Source: Lysobacter antibioticus HS124
GTDB lineage: Bacteria > Pseudomonadota > Gammaproteobacteria > Xanthomonadales > Xanthomonadaceae
Reading direction: 5' to 3'
Length of the DNA: 64,000 nucleotides
Assembly (NCBI RefSeq): GCF_000336385.2
Contig: NZ_HG424452.1
Span: 1 to 64,000, forward strand
The notes under the pieces were generated by a model. That model ran no database searches. It saw only the letters and a program-made list of their open reading frames with translations, and was not told where the DNA came from. Below, piece by piece: positions 25,620-34,421 of this stretch (position 1 is the stretch's first letter; every line of letters starts with the position of its first letter). The translations under genes were made by a program, and so were the position numbers.

Positions 25620-27202
25620 CAGTGTTCCGCCTTAATCGTCAGAGGAGTCGGGAAATTCCGGACATCGCCGTCCATGGCGGCGGAGACCGGTGGTCGGGAA
25701 TCGTCGGCGCGCCAGAAAAGCGCGCTGGGCGAGCGCAGGCCGGGACGGCGCAGCACCGTCCACAGGCACAGGCCGATCGCGATCGCCTGCACCGCGGTGG
25801 CCAGCAGGATGCGCGCAGGCACCTCCGGCAGCGGCAGGCCGCCGACCGGCAACACCGCATTGCAGGCCAGCCAAGCCACGGCGAGCAGCGCGACGCTGCG
25901 TAGGTTGGGCATGCAGCCCGCGGCGATCAGGCTCCACAGCCAGATCGGCGCGAACAAACCGCTGTGGTCGGGCACGAAGGGGCTGCGGAATACCGCCAGC
26001 CCGAGCAGAGCGATCCAAACCGCAGCGCGCTCCAGCCGCGACATCGCGTCGTGGCGCAGGCCCGCGACGATCGCCATTACGATCGCGGCGCCGGTCCAGA
26101 TCCAGGCCACCGCCCCCATCGTCGCCCGGTCCAGGCCATCGACACCGAGGATCTTGGCCTTCAGCACCAGGCCCGGCACCGACTGATTGATCGCGCTGAC
26201 CCACTCCAGGCCTTCGATCTCGAGGAAGGCCCACGCCTCGCCGTTGGCGATGCGCGGGGCCTGGTAGTGCAGGAAGGCTTCGAACGGCTGCTGCCCTAGC
26301 CACAGATAGGCGACGACGGTGTACAGCGCGGCGAAGGCGCAGGTCCAGGCCGCCGCGGCCCACCGCCGGCGCGCCAGCAGGTACACGCCGAGCAAGCCCG
26401 GGAACAGTTTGAACGCGGCGAAGCCGAGCAACGCGCCGCCGCTGATGTTGCGCCCGCGTTCGAACTGGATCATCGCCAGCACCGACAAGGCGATCGCCGC
26501 GAGCTGAAAGTTGCCGACCTGCAGGGTCACCACCACCGCGCTCGACACCATCACCGCGGGGATCAACAACCAAGCGCGGCGACCGGCGCCGCCGCCGATC
26601 CAGCGCGCCGCCGCCCACAGGCCTGCCAGCACGATCGCCCCTTCGAGCGCGAACCAGATCGCACGCAGCGAATAGAAATCGCCGCCCAGGGCCAGGCCCA
26701 GCCGCGGCAGCAGCAGGAACTGCGGCAGGTACAGGAATTCGTCGAGCTTGAAGCGGCCCATCGAGCCGCTGTAGAGCATCGGGTCGTACAGATTCGCCGC
26801 GCTCTCGCGCGACAGCTCGGCCGCCTGCCAATAACCGGAGTAGCAACTGTGGCCGATGTAGAACGGATCGAACCAGAACGCCGAAAACTGTGCCTGCTCG
26901 GCGTCGGCCAGGTACAGCGCGACGCCGCTCAGGCGCAGCACCGCCAACACCGCGATCGCGGCCAGCAATAGCGCGGCCAGCGGCCGGCGCGCGAATGCCG
27001 TGTCCCATTGCCGCGGCAGGCGCCGCGCCAACGGCGCGCCGGCCGCGGCGAGCGCAAGCACGGCCACTGCCAAGGCCAGGGCGGGACGCAGGCCGAACCC
27101 GGCCAATCCCGTGGCGAGCATGGGCGCGGCCAGGCCCAGAGCGATCGCCGCGATCGCCCAGCGGCCGGCGCCCGGCGACCGTGAATCGGTACGTGTTTGC
27201 AT
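25619..27202 (-). CDS. GT87-type polytopic membrane glycosyltransferase
   Basis: 527 aa with about 10-12 hydrophobic segments. 'FWFDPFYIGHSCYSGYWQAAELSRESAANLYDPMLYS' is the first-loop type sequence of GT87/DUF2029 enzymes, which use polyprenyl-phosphate sugars as donors; a conserved acidic pair in such loops is catalytic. The start has an AAGG-like site and follows the HAD gene after a 97-base gap. The stop overlaps the start of the DUF5916 gene. It probably adds a sugar to a lipid- or polymer-linked glycan on the periplasmic side. The lipid-linked donor could come from the GtrA-GT2 fusion in the same operon. Confidence 0.8.
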   Translation of the reverse strand: MQTRTDSRSPGAGRWAIAAIALGLAAPMLATGLAGFGLRPALALAVAVLALAAAGAPLARRLPRQWDTAFARRPLAALLLAAIAVLAVLRLSGVALYLADAEQAQFSAFWFDPFYIGHSCYSGYWQAAELSRESAANLYDPMLYSGSMGRFKLDEFLYLPQFLLLPRLGLALGGDFYSLRAIWFALEGAIVLAGLWAAARWIGGGAGRRAWLLIPAVMVSSAVVVTLQVGNFQLAAIALSVLAMIQFERGRNISGGALLGFAAFKLFPGLLGVYLLARRRWAAAAWTCAFAALYTVVAYLWLGQQPFEAFLHYQAPRIANGEAWAFLEIEGLEWVSAINQSVPGLVLKAKILGVDGLDRATMGAVAWIWTGAAIVMAIVAGLRHDAMSRLERAAVWIALLGLAVFRSPFVPDHSGLFAPIWLWSLIAAGCMPNLRSVALLAVAWLACNAVLPVGGLPLPEVPARILLATAVQAIAIGLCLWTVLRRPGLRSPSALFWRADDSRPPVSAAMDGDVRNFPTPLTIKAEH

Positions 27203-27299
27203 CGACGAACTCCTTATCTTCCCGGTCCCCGCCGGGTCGCTGCAGCGGCGCCCCCGCGCCGCTGCGGTGTGTCCTGGTGCCGCTCGCGCGGCGCTTCGA

Positions 27300-28058
27300 T
27301 CAGTTCTTGCCCACTCCGTCGACCTTGCCGGAGAAGAAATAGCGGTGCAGCTCGTTGAAATCGTCGAATTCGACGTCGCAGCCGGTGGAAGCGCCGTCGC
27401 GGCCGCGATCCACCCGCAGCAGCGTGCCCAAGCCGAAGTTGCGCGCGCCGGCGACGTCGTTGACCGGGTGGTCGCCGATCATCCATATCCGGCTCGGGTC
27501 CAGCCCGAGCTTGTCGATCGCCAGGCGGAACGGCGCCGCTTCCGGCTTGTCGGCACCGGCTTCCTCGGAGGTGACGACGTAGTCGAAGCAATCGTCCAGG
27601 CCGAAGTAGATGATCTTGCGGAACTGAATCTGCGAGGTCAGGTCGGTGATGATCGCCGTGCCTATGCCGTTGCGGCGCAACGCGAGCAGGAAGTCACGCA
27701 CGCCCGGGAACAGCTCGCAATGCGAAAGGAAGGTGCGCCAGTAGGTCTGCTCGAGATCCAGGGTGATCACCAGCTGGGTCTTGCGCCCGAGGATCTCGAT
27801 GCCGCGCTGGAAGTAAAGCAAGCGACTGTGCGAGCTGGCGGTCTTGCCGAGTTGGCGCTTGACCTCCTCGCGGGCGCGCGCGAACGCGTCGCGCACCTCC
27901 TCCTGGCCGACCCCGAGCAGGCGCACCGCCTTGCGCTCGGTGGCCGCCAACGCCTGCGCATGCGGATGCTCGTAGGCGTACAGGGTGTTGTCGGTATCGA
28001 AGATGATCGCCTGCGGCGCGCGCATCACCTTTTGCGAATTGTGGATTCTCAGGCTCAT
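27300..28058 (-). CDS. HAD-superfamily phosphatase
   Basis: 252 aa from the ATG at 28058, which overlaps the stop of the upstream fusion gene (ATGA). All four HAD motifs are seen: IIFDTDNTLYAY (nucleophile Asp), TDLTSQ, the Lys in EEAGADKPEAAPF, and WMIGDHPVNDVAGARN. It should hydrolyse a small phosphomonoester. The N-terminal extension MSLRIHNSQKVMRAPQ is unusual but short. In this operon, with a kinase and an aldolase, it probably removes phosphate from an intermediate of an activated sugar or polyol. Confidence 0.9.
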   Translation of the reverse strand: MSLRIHNSQKVMRAPQAIIFDTDNTLYAYEHPHAQALAATERKAVRLLGVGQEEVRDAFARAREEVKRQLGKTASSHSRLLYFQRGIEILGRKTQLVITLDLEQTYWRTFLSHCELFPGVRDFLLALRRNGIGTAIITDLTSQIQFRKIIYFGLDDCFDYVVTSEEAGADKPEAAPFRLAIDKLGLDPSRIWMIGDHPVNDVAGARNFGLGTLLRVDRGRDGASTGCDVEFDDFNELHRYFFSGKVDGVGKN

Positions 28059-30133
28059 CGTATCCGGCTCTTCAACGATTCCTCGATCTGGATCAGCACC
28101 AGCAATTGCATGATCCCACTCATGCCGTCCTCCCAGCGCGGCTGGATGTCCAGCATTTCCTCCAGGCCCGGCACCAACGCGCGCGCGGCCATGGCGATGT
28201 CTTCGGCGGCGACGTCGCCCTCGATGCTCATTTCGACCTCGCCGCCGTCCTCGGCGGTCTGCACGTCCAGGTGCAGGCCGCAGATGCCGATCAGGATCCG
28301 CGCCATGCGCTCGTGCGAGGTGCCGTTGCGGATCAGCGCGACCAGCTTCAATCGCACCTGGTCCGGCGACGGCGCGGATTCCAGTTGCTGCGCGTTGACC
28401 GGCATCAGCCGCAGCACCAGTCCGGCGGCGGCGCGCTGCGGGTGGATGTGCTGGCGCGAATCCAGCATGCGCCGCTCGATCGAGTTCAGCACCTGCTGCA
28501 GGGCATGGCCGCGCTGGCCGACATCGCGGTGGATCTTCCAGGCCCGGCGCAGGTCTTCGTCGATGTCGAGGAAGATCGCCACGTCGAAGCGTTCGCGCAA
28601 GCGCTGCATGTGCAGCGCATGCAGACCCGAAGCGATCACGACGTCGTTCTTGTCGATCCGGGTCGGCGCGGTGAAGCGGCCGGCGCCGTGGTCGTAGTGG
28701 CGGCACAGGATCGGCTTGCCGTCCATCAACGCGAGCACGTCGTTGTTGAAGCGCTGCAGGTCGTTGGCGCGCGGGTCCAGGTGGGTCAGGCCCTTCCACA
28801 TCGGTTCGAAGCGGTCCCAGACGTGATAGTCGTCGCCGGACACGTGCACCACCGAGTGTTCGCCGAAGATTCCGGCCAGGGCGCGGCTGAGGGTGTCCTT
28901 GCCCGAACCCGAGTCGCCGGCGATGCCGAGCGTGACCGGCTTCTGCGCGATCCGGTAGTAGTCGTTGCGGGCGATGCGCTCGCGCAGCATCTGCACCAGC
29001 AGCACCAAGCCGGCCGCGACCAGGCCGGTGTAGGCCAGCGAATGAAGATGAGGGCTGATGCGCCCGGCCACAGCGGCGATCGCCGGCGCGGGATCCCAGC
29101 CCAGCCAGGGCGCGGAGGCGCCGCTGGAGTCGATCAGGTGCATGCCGATCAGCAACAGGGAGAACGCCGCGGTCAACACTCGCGCACTGCGGTCGCTGCG
29201 CAACTGGTGCGCGACCAGGAACGGCACCAGCCACAGGTACCAGCCCGGCGGCGCCGGCGTCGCCAGCACCACCAGGAAGAACGACAGCCCGGTCGCGGCG
29301 ACCAGCAAGTCGAAGTTGATCCGCCGCAGCCGCCACAGGCCGTAGGCCGCCAGCAGGTACAGCAGCGGCGTCAGGTACAGGCGCAGGTCCTGGCCCAGCG
29401 GCAAGGCCAGGTCGAATACGCGCAGCGATTCCGGCGTACCCAGCACCATGCGCACAAAACCGGACGACCCCAGCCAGGGCAGCAACAGCACCGCTGCGGT
29501 GGCGACGGCGGCGAGCGCGAACGGCCGCAGCAGGCTGCGCAGGCGTTTGTTGCGCCACAGGTAGATGGCGAAGAACGGCGCCGCCAACAACATGCTGAGC
29601 TTGGCCGCCACCGCCAGCGCCAGGGCCGCACCGCTGGCGCCGGCGCGGTAGCGGCGCAACTGCAGCAACGACCCCAGCAACAGCGCGATCGGCACGATGT
29701 CGGTCTGGCCGTTCCAGTACGTCACGTACAGCACGATCGGCGACCACCAGTACAGCCACAGCAGTTGCCGCGGCCGCTCCGGCCACAGCCGCGCCAGCAA
29801 CGCCAGCGCGCACAGGTCGGCGCCGAGCAGGCCGAGCCGGAACCCCAGGCCGCTGGCATAGGCCGAGCCCAGCGCCGCATCGGCCAGCAGGCCCAGCGCA
29901 GTGCCGGGCATGTGGGCCAGCAGCATCACCGGTCCGTAGGGGTAGGCCATCGCCTCGCCGCCGTCGGCGAGAAACGCCGACCACGGGTCCCAGGCCGGTT
30001 GCAGCAGCGCGTGGCGCACGAACGGCACGAACCAGGCCTGCTGGATCTGCGGCACCAGCAAGGCCGCCAGCGCCAGCTTGAACGCCAGCCCCCATCGGAA
30101 CACCGGGTCGTGCCAGATCCGCTGCGCGCTCAT
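28055..30133 (-). CDS. Polytopic membrane protein fused to a uridine kinase-like P-loop kinase
   Basis: 692 aa from the ATG at 30133. Residues about 10-440 have many membrane helices and a GT87/DUF2029-like first loop (FVPFVRHALLQPAWDPWSAFLADGGEAMAYPYGPVMLLAHMPG). The C-terminal 240 residues form a phosphoribulokinase/uridine-kinase-type domain: P-loop GIAGDSGSGKDTLSRAL, HVSGDDYHVWDRFEPMWKGLTHLDPRANDL, then DVVIASGLHAL and DVAIFLDIDEDLRRAWKIHRDV. The P-loop reads GKD-T where GKS/T is usual. Membrane glycosyltransferase plus soluble kinase in one chain is a combination I do not recognise. Overlaps both neighbours by four bases, inside the envelope-glycan operon. Confidence 0.8.
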   Translation of the reverse strand: MSAQRIWHDPVFRWGLAFKLALAALLVPQIQQAWFVPFVRHALLQPAWDPWSAFLADGGEAMAYPYGPVMLLAHMPGTALGLLADAALGSAYASGLGFRLGLLGADLCALALLARLWPERPRQLLWLYWWSPIVLYVTYWNGQTDIVPIALLLGSLLQLRRYRAGASGAALALAVAAKLSMLLAAPFFAIYLWRNKRLRSLLRPFALAAVATAAVLLLPWLGSSGFVRMVLGTPESLRVFDLALPLGQDLRLYLTPLLYLLAAYGLWRLRRINFDLLVAATGLSFFLVVLATPAPPGWYLWLVPFLVAHQLRSDRSARVLTAAFSLLLIGMHLIDSSGASAPWLGWDPAPAIAAVAGRISPHLHSLAYTGLVAAGLVLLVQMLRERIARNDYYRIAQKPVTLGIAGDSGSGKDTLSRALAGIFGEHSVVHVSGDDYHVWDRFEPMWKGLTHLDPRANDLQRFNNDVLALMDGKPILCRHYDHGAGRFTAPTRIDKNDVVIASGLHALHMQRLRERFDVAIFLDIDEDLRRAWKIHRDVGQRGHALQQVLNSIERRMLDSRQHIHPQRAAAGLVLRLMPVNAQQLESAPSPDQVRLKLVALIRNGTSHERMARILIGICGLHLDVQTAEDGGEVEMSIEGDVAAEDIAMAARALVPGLEEMLDIQPRWEDGMSGIMQLLVLIQIEESLKSRIR

Positions 30134-30717
30134 CGCCAAAGATCCGGTTCCTTGGTGCAGACCGCATCGGCGACGATGCCTTCGCGCGCCAGCAGGGTGC
30201 GCAGCGCCGGGATCTCGCTCGCCGCTTCGCGCCCCTGCAGTTCCGGCGACACCAGGCACAGGCGCAGGCCGGCTTCGCGCAAGCGCCGCGCTTGTGCGCC
30301 GTCGAGCGGGAAGCGGCTGAAGCAGTCGACCCAGACCCAGTCGATGCGTCCGGCCAGACTCAGCGCGGTATCGATCGACTCGAACTCCGATACCCGCACC
30401 GCGCAGCGGCGCTCGCCGTTGCGTGCGGTGCGGATCAGGAACGGGAACGACTGATCGAGAAAGAAGTAGTCCTCGATGCCGTGCGCGCGCATCAGCGCGA
30501 TCAGCCGCTCCTCCAGTCCTTCCTCCTTCACGTTGAGAATCAGCAGCCGATGGCGGTAGCCGGCCAGCCAGTCCTGGAAGCGCTCGCCCTCGACGAAGGC
30601 GTCGTGATGCACGATCAGCTCATCGCCGCGGCTGCGCAGGTCCAGCTCGACGCCGAGCTCGGGCGCGGTCGCGCGCAGCTCGGCCAGAGTATTGCGGCGG
30701 TGGCGCACCAGGATCAT
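30130..30717 (-). CDS. Glycerophosphodiester phosphodiesterase-like protein (short)
   Basis: 195 aa, overlapping both neighbours by four bases. The N-terminus 'ILVRHRRNTLAELRATAPELGVELDLRSRGDELIVHHDAFVEGERFQDWL' resembles the GDPD TIM-barrel start with its Glu-x-Asp metal pair (ELD) and His-His-Asp (HHD); 'FPLDGAQARRLREAGLRLCLVSPE' resembles a later barrel strand. It is shorter than typical GDPDs (about 240-300), so it may be a truncated or minimal phosphodiesterase. Its place between a methyltransferase and a kinase hints at cleaving a phosphodiester precursor or polymer. Activity inferred. Confidence 0.72.
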   Translation of the reverse strand: MILVRHRRNTLAELRATAPELGVELDLRSRGDELIVHHDAFVEGERFQDWLAGYRHRLLILNVKEEGLEERLIALMRAHGIEDYFFLDQSFPFLIRTARNGERRCAVRVSEFESIDTALSLAGRIDWVWVDCFSRFPLDGAQARRLREAGLRLCLVSPELQGREAASEIPALRTLLAREGIVADAVCTKEPDLWR

Positions 30718-31520
30718 GCGTTCGCCGCCTTGCGCAACACGATCGAGCGGCCCATCGCGAACACCGACGGCAGCAGCCCGACCAGCAGGCGGTCCGCGGC
30801 GTCGATGGCCTTGAGCGCGAACTCCGGCAGCTCGACGGTCTTGGCCTGCACCACCACGCCGCCGGAGACCAGGAACACGAAACACTCGTTGAGCTCGTTG
30901 CGCTCGATCGTCAGGCCCGGCAGTCGGCGGCGGAACTCGGCCTCGTCGCGGAACAGCAGCTGTGGGATCGCGCAGTTCGCCGACCAGGGGTCGCGCGGGT
31001 CGTTGGCCACCACGTCCGGGTCGAACACGTCGACGTCGTAGGACCAGCCCTCGTGGCGCATCGCCCGCAGCGCCAGGCGCAACAGGAAGCAGGTATTGAG
31101 CTCCTGGATCAGGATCAGCCCGCCCGGCGCCAGCTTGCGCTGGATACCCTCGAAAAAGCGCACCGGGTTGGGCAGGTGATGAATCATGTGGCTGAACACC
31201 GCTACGTCGATGGAGCCGTCGGCCTGCGGCGGGTCCATCGCGTCGGCGACGTCGTCGACCCACGGCCGCGGCTCGACGTCGGTCAGGCGGAAGTTGTCGT
31301 GGCGGATGAATTCCTTGCTCAGCCCCGAACCGGCGCCGAACTCGACCACCCGCTGCCCCGGCTGGATGTAGGCGTTCATCCACTCGTAGCGCTTGCGCAG
31401 CAGGAATTCGAGGTTGCGCGGCCGATGCTTGAGGAAGAACTCGCGCGCGCGGCCGACATCGCCCTCGTTGGCGAAGCGGTTTTCTTCGTGGGTCGGGAAA
31501 TAGGTGCTCGGCAGGAACAT
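30714..31520 (-). CDS. Class I SAM-dependent methyltransferase
   Basis: 268 aa. Motif I is VVEFGAGSGLSKEF, with the acidic second-strand motif in DNFRLTDVEPRPW and post-motif HMIHHLPNPVRFF, GGLILIQELNT. It would use S-adenosylmethionine to methylate an O or N atom of a small molecule or sugar. It lacks any membrane segment. It overlaps the downstream gene by four bases and starts 24 bases after the GtrA-GT2 fusion. O-methylation of a sugar before its transfer is the natural role in this cassette, but the target is not shown. Confidence 0.85.
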   Translation of the reverse strand: MFLPSTYFPTHEENRFANEGDVGRAREFFLKHRPRNLEFLLRKRYEWMNAYIQPGQRVVEFGAGSGLSKEFIRHDNFRLTDVEPRPWVDDVADAMDPPQADGSIDVAVFSHMIHHLPNPVRFFEGIQRKLAPGGLILIQELNTCFLLRLALRAMRHEGWSYDVDVFDPDVVANDPRDPWSANCAIPQLLFRDEAEFRRRLPGLTIERNELNECFVFLVSGGVVVQAKTVELPEFALKAIDAADRLLVGLLPSVFAMGRSIVLRKAANA

Positions 31521-31543
31521 GGCGGTATCCGATAGCGAGAGGG

Positions 31544-32728
31544 TCAGCGCGCGCCGAGTCCGCGGCGCAAGCGCCAGCTGAAGTCGACGGTGCGGCGGAT
31601 GAAGCGCAGCTTGGCGCGCCAGTCGACGTTCCAGTGCGAGCGGCCGTGCGCGCGCGGGCCGAACCGTACCGGGAAGCGACGCACGTCCAGGCCGCACCGC
31701 CGCGCCTGGTGGTAGGCGTACAGATCCAGGGCGAAGTCGTGCGGCGGATCGTTCCAGCGCCGGAAGAAGTCGCGTGGGAACAGGGTCGGCTGGGCGTTGA
31801 TGTCCCACATCGGCCGGCCGAGCAGCACGGTCTCGAACAGCGACATGCCGACGGTGAAGATCGCATCGCCCGCCGGCCGACCGTAACGACGGCCTTTGAC
31901 GAAACACGCTTCGGCACCGGACGCGAACAATTCCAGCCCACGCAGGGCGTCGACCGGATCGGTCTGCAGATCGGCATGAGTCCAGCCCAGCAGTTCGCCC
32001 TGCGCAGCCTCCAGTCCGGCGAGGATGCCGTAGCCATAGCCCTGATTGCGCTCGACCCGCAGGCTGCGAATGCGCGCCTGCCCGTCCAGCAGGGCCGCCA
32101 ACACCGCCGGCGAGTCGTCGGTCGATCCGTTGTCGACCAGGATCACTTCGCTGCGCTCGTCGAGAAAACTCTCGCGCAGGCGCTGCACCAGCAAGGGCAG
32201 GTTGGCCGATTCGTTGTAGCAGGGAATCACCAGCGACAAGCGCGGGCGCGCCACAGCGACGCCGGCGACCGGGTCATGCCCGGAGCGCGCCGGGGTCGCG
32301 GCGGGCGGAGGCGCGTCGCCGGCGAAGGCGAACCATTTCATGCCGGCGAAGGTCGTCGCGGTAGACACACAGGTAGCGATCGCGAACGACACCGCGATGC
32401 CGACCTCGCCCCGGCCCAGCCAGGCCAGCATCAGCGCGTTGACGCCGACGTGGGCGCCCAGCGCGGTGGCGTAGACAAGCACGAACCGCAACACCTCGCC
32501 GCGCCGCATCGGGACGGCCAGATTGAAGGTGAACAAGCGATTGGCGAAGAAGCTGAATACCGTGCCAGCGACGAAGCCCAGCGCCAGCGCCGGGTGCGGC
32601 GAAGCGCCGGACAGCATCAGCCCGCGGTAGATCGAGAAAGTGATCGCCGCGGACGTTCCGCCGACCAACACGAAGCGCAGCAGTTCGCCGCGCAGGCGCC
32701 CGAACCCGGCGGCGGCGGTCGCGTTCAC
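31544..32728 (-). CDS. GtrA-like flippase fused to a GT2 (GtrB-like) glycosyltransferase
   Basis: 394 aa from a GTG at 32728 that overlaps the stop of the nucleotidyltransferase (GTGA). The first about 120 residues are a four-helix GtrA domain (LLRFVLVGGTSAAITFSIYRGLML, ALALGFVAGTVFSFFANRLFTF). The rest is a family-2 glycosyltransferase: LSLVIPCYNESANLPLLVQRLRES, VILVDNGSTDDSP, and the DxD-like THADLQTDP. Separate gtrA and gtrB genes normally make and flip an undecaprenyl-phosphate sugar for O-antigen modification; here they are one chain. Its product is the likely donor for the membrane transferases in the operon. Confidence 0.9.
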   Translation of the reverse strand: MNATAAAGFGRLRGELLRFVLVGGTSAAITFSIYRGLMLSGASPHPALALGFVAGTVFSFFANRLFTFNLAVPMRRGEVLRFVLVYATALGAHVGVNALMLAWLGRGEVGIAVSFAIATCVSTATTFAGMKWFAFAGDAPPPAATPARSGHDPVAGVAVARPRLSLVIPCYNESANLPLLVQRLRESFLDERSEVILVDNGSTDDSPAVLAALLDGQARIRSLRVERNQGYGYGILAGLEAAQGELLGWTHADLQTDPVDALRGLELFASGAEACFVKGRRYGRPAGDAIFTVGMSLFETVLLGRPMWDINAQPTLFPRDFFRRWNDPPHDFALDLYAYHQARRCGLDVRRFPVRFGPRAHGRSHWNVDWRAKLRFIRRTVDFSWRLRRGLGAR

Positions 32729-34383
32729 CACGAGGCGCGCTCCGGCCGGCGCATGCGATAGCGATTTTCCAGCCCGGCGCGCGCATGCTCGGCCACGCGA
32801 GGGTCGCGCTCCAGCCGATACGGATGCGTCGGCCATTTGTGGAAGCAGGACTGCCAGTACTCGTACGTGCGCAGGTCGTCCGGCGTGCCCCAGCACAGGT
32901 AGTGCGACACTTCGAACACGCGGCACGACAGCCCCATCGCGATCGCATCGTTGATGCACTCGTCGATGTAGAACTCGCCGTTCACGCGTCCGTCGCGGGC
33001 GATCATGGCCTCGGCCGCGGCGACGAAATCGCCGGCGCGGCGGAAACTGAAAGTGCCGAGCACGATCGGATCGCGCGCCGGGTCGGCCAGCGGCTTTTTG
33101 ACCGAGACGGCCTTTACCCGGCCCTCGGCCTCGTCGACCCAGCCGTAGTGCTGAGGTCGCCGGGCCGCACCGGGATAGCCGCGCGCGACCCAGACCAGCA
33201 CGTCGGCGCCGCCGTCTCCGCCGAGCAGACCGGCCAGCGCCTGCGGATCGAACAATGCGCCGTTGTCGCAGGCGCCGATCGTCAGCGGCTGCTGCGGATC
33301 GATGCCGTCCAAGCCCTGCAGGCAGGTGCGCGCCTGGCCGTCGGTGACCTGCTCCAGGTCGACCAGGGCGCAATCGGGAAAGCGCTCGCGCAGCGTCTGC
33401 GCCACCCGTTCGCGCCCGGGCAGGTCGCGGCGCTGGACGAACACGCGCCGCCCCGGCTCGGGCAGGTCGCGCGCCGCCTGCACCACCATCGGCTCGCCGG
33501 AGACCTCGATCAGCGGCTTGGGCTCGTCGTAGCCCGCTTGGGCGAAGCGCGAGCCCAAGCCGGCCATCGGCACCATTACCGCCCCGCGCTGGCGCGGTGG
33601 CGGCTCGCGTGCGGGATCGCCCAGACGGCGGAACGCGTCCGACCAATAGCGATACTCCTCCAGGTCCTGCGGCGTGCCCCACTGCATGAAGTGGTTGAGC
33701 TCGTACACGGCGATGCGCCGGCCGTCCTCGAGCAGGGGCTTGTAGGCCAGGCTGACGTAGCGCTCGCCGCCCAGTTCCAGGTCCGGCCGCGCCATGGTGC
33801 GCTCGAACGCATCGCGCATCAGCGCTCCGGAAGCGAAGTAATAGCTGCCGCTGGAAGCGAACTCGCTCTGCGGCCGGTCGGTGTACGGGCGTTTTTCCTG
33901 GATATCCAGCACCCGCCCGCGTTCGCTGCGCACATAGGCGTAGTTGGTCGACCCCATCATGTGCGGATGGAAGCCGGTGTAGCACGGGATCGCGCCGTCG
34001 CAACCGCTGGCGGCGACGAAGTCCTTGAAATCGGCGTAGTCCCAGCTGCAGGAGAAGTCGCAGTAGTTGACCAGGGTCGGCGGGGCCGGATCGATCGCAT
34101 CGATCGCCTGCAGCACCGCATTGACCGGCCCCAGCTTGTGCGGCGCGATGGCGACGATGCGGCCGCTGGGACAATGCTCCTGCAGGATCTCGGCCATCCG
34201 GTACGCCGGTTCGCCGAGATGGTCGCGGTTGCACACGAACACGAACTCGGTCTCGCCCGGAAACAGATCGACGACATGGGCGATGATCGGCTTGCCGTCG
34301 ACTTCGATCAGCGGCTTGGGCACGCGGTAGCCGGCGCGGCGAAAGCGCTCTCCGAATCCCGACATGGGTACGACGATTTGCAT
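32725..34383 (-). CDS. Tandem-domain NTP-transferase (sugar or polyol-phosphate nucleotidyltransferase)
   Basis: 552 aa. Two homologous NTP-transferase domains: MQIVVPMSGFGERFRRAGYRVPKPLIEVDGKPII at the N-terminus and AVMVPMAGLGSRFAQAGYDEPKPLIEVSGEPMV near residue 270. Each has the GSRF-type loop and the later WGTPQDL / WGTPDDL motif. This family, seen in capsule loci, activates a phosphate-bearing building block with NTP. The first copy keeps VFVCNRDHLGEP; the second has VFVQRRDLPGRE, so only one may be active. A 38-base gap separates it from the class II aldolase gene upstream. Confidence 0.85.
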   Translation of the reverse strand: MQIVVPMSGFGERFRRAGYRVPKPLIEVDGKPIIAHVVDLFPGETEFVFVCNRDHLGEPAYRMAEILQEHCPSGRIVAIAPHKLGPVNAVLQAIDAIDPAPPTLVNYCDFSCSWDYADFKDFVAASGCDGAIPCYTGFHPHMMGSTNYAYVRSERGRVLDIQEKRPYTDRPQSEFASSGSYYFASGALMRDAFERTMARPDLELGGERYVSLAYKPLLEDGRRIAVYELNHFMQWGTPQDLEEYRYWSDAFRRLGDPAREPPPRQRGAVMVPMAGLGSRFAQAGYDEPKPLIEVSGEPMVVQAARDLPEPGRRVFVQRRDLPGRERVAQTLRERFPDCALVDLEQVTDGQARTCLQGLDGIDPQQPLTIGACDNGALFDPQALAGLLGGDGGADVLVWVARGYPGAARRPQHYGWVDEAEGRVKAVSVKKPLADPARDPIVLGTFSFRRAGDFVAAAEAMIARDGRVNGEFYIDECINDAIAMGLSCRVFEVSHYLCWGTPDDLRTYEYWQSCFHKWPTHPYRLERDPRVAEHARAGLENRYRMRRPERASW

Positions 34384-34421
34384 GCTGTCCTTCCGTGGAG
34401 AGTTCGTTGCGATCGGTCCGT

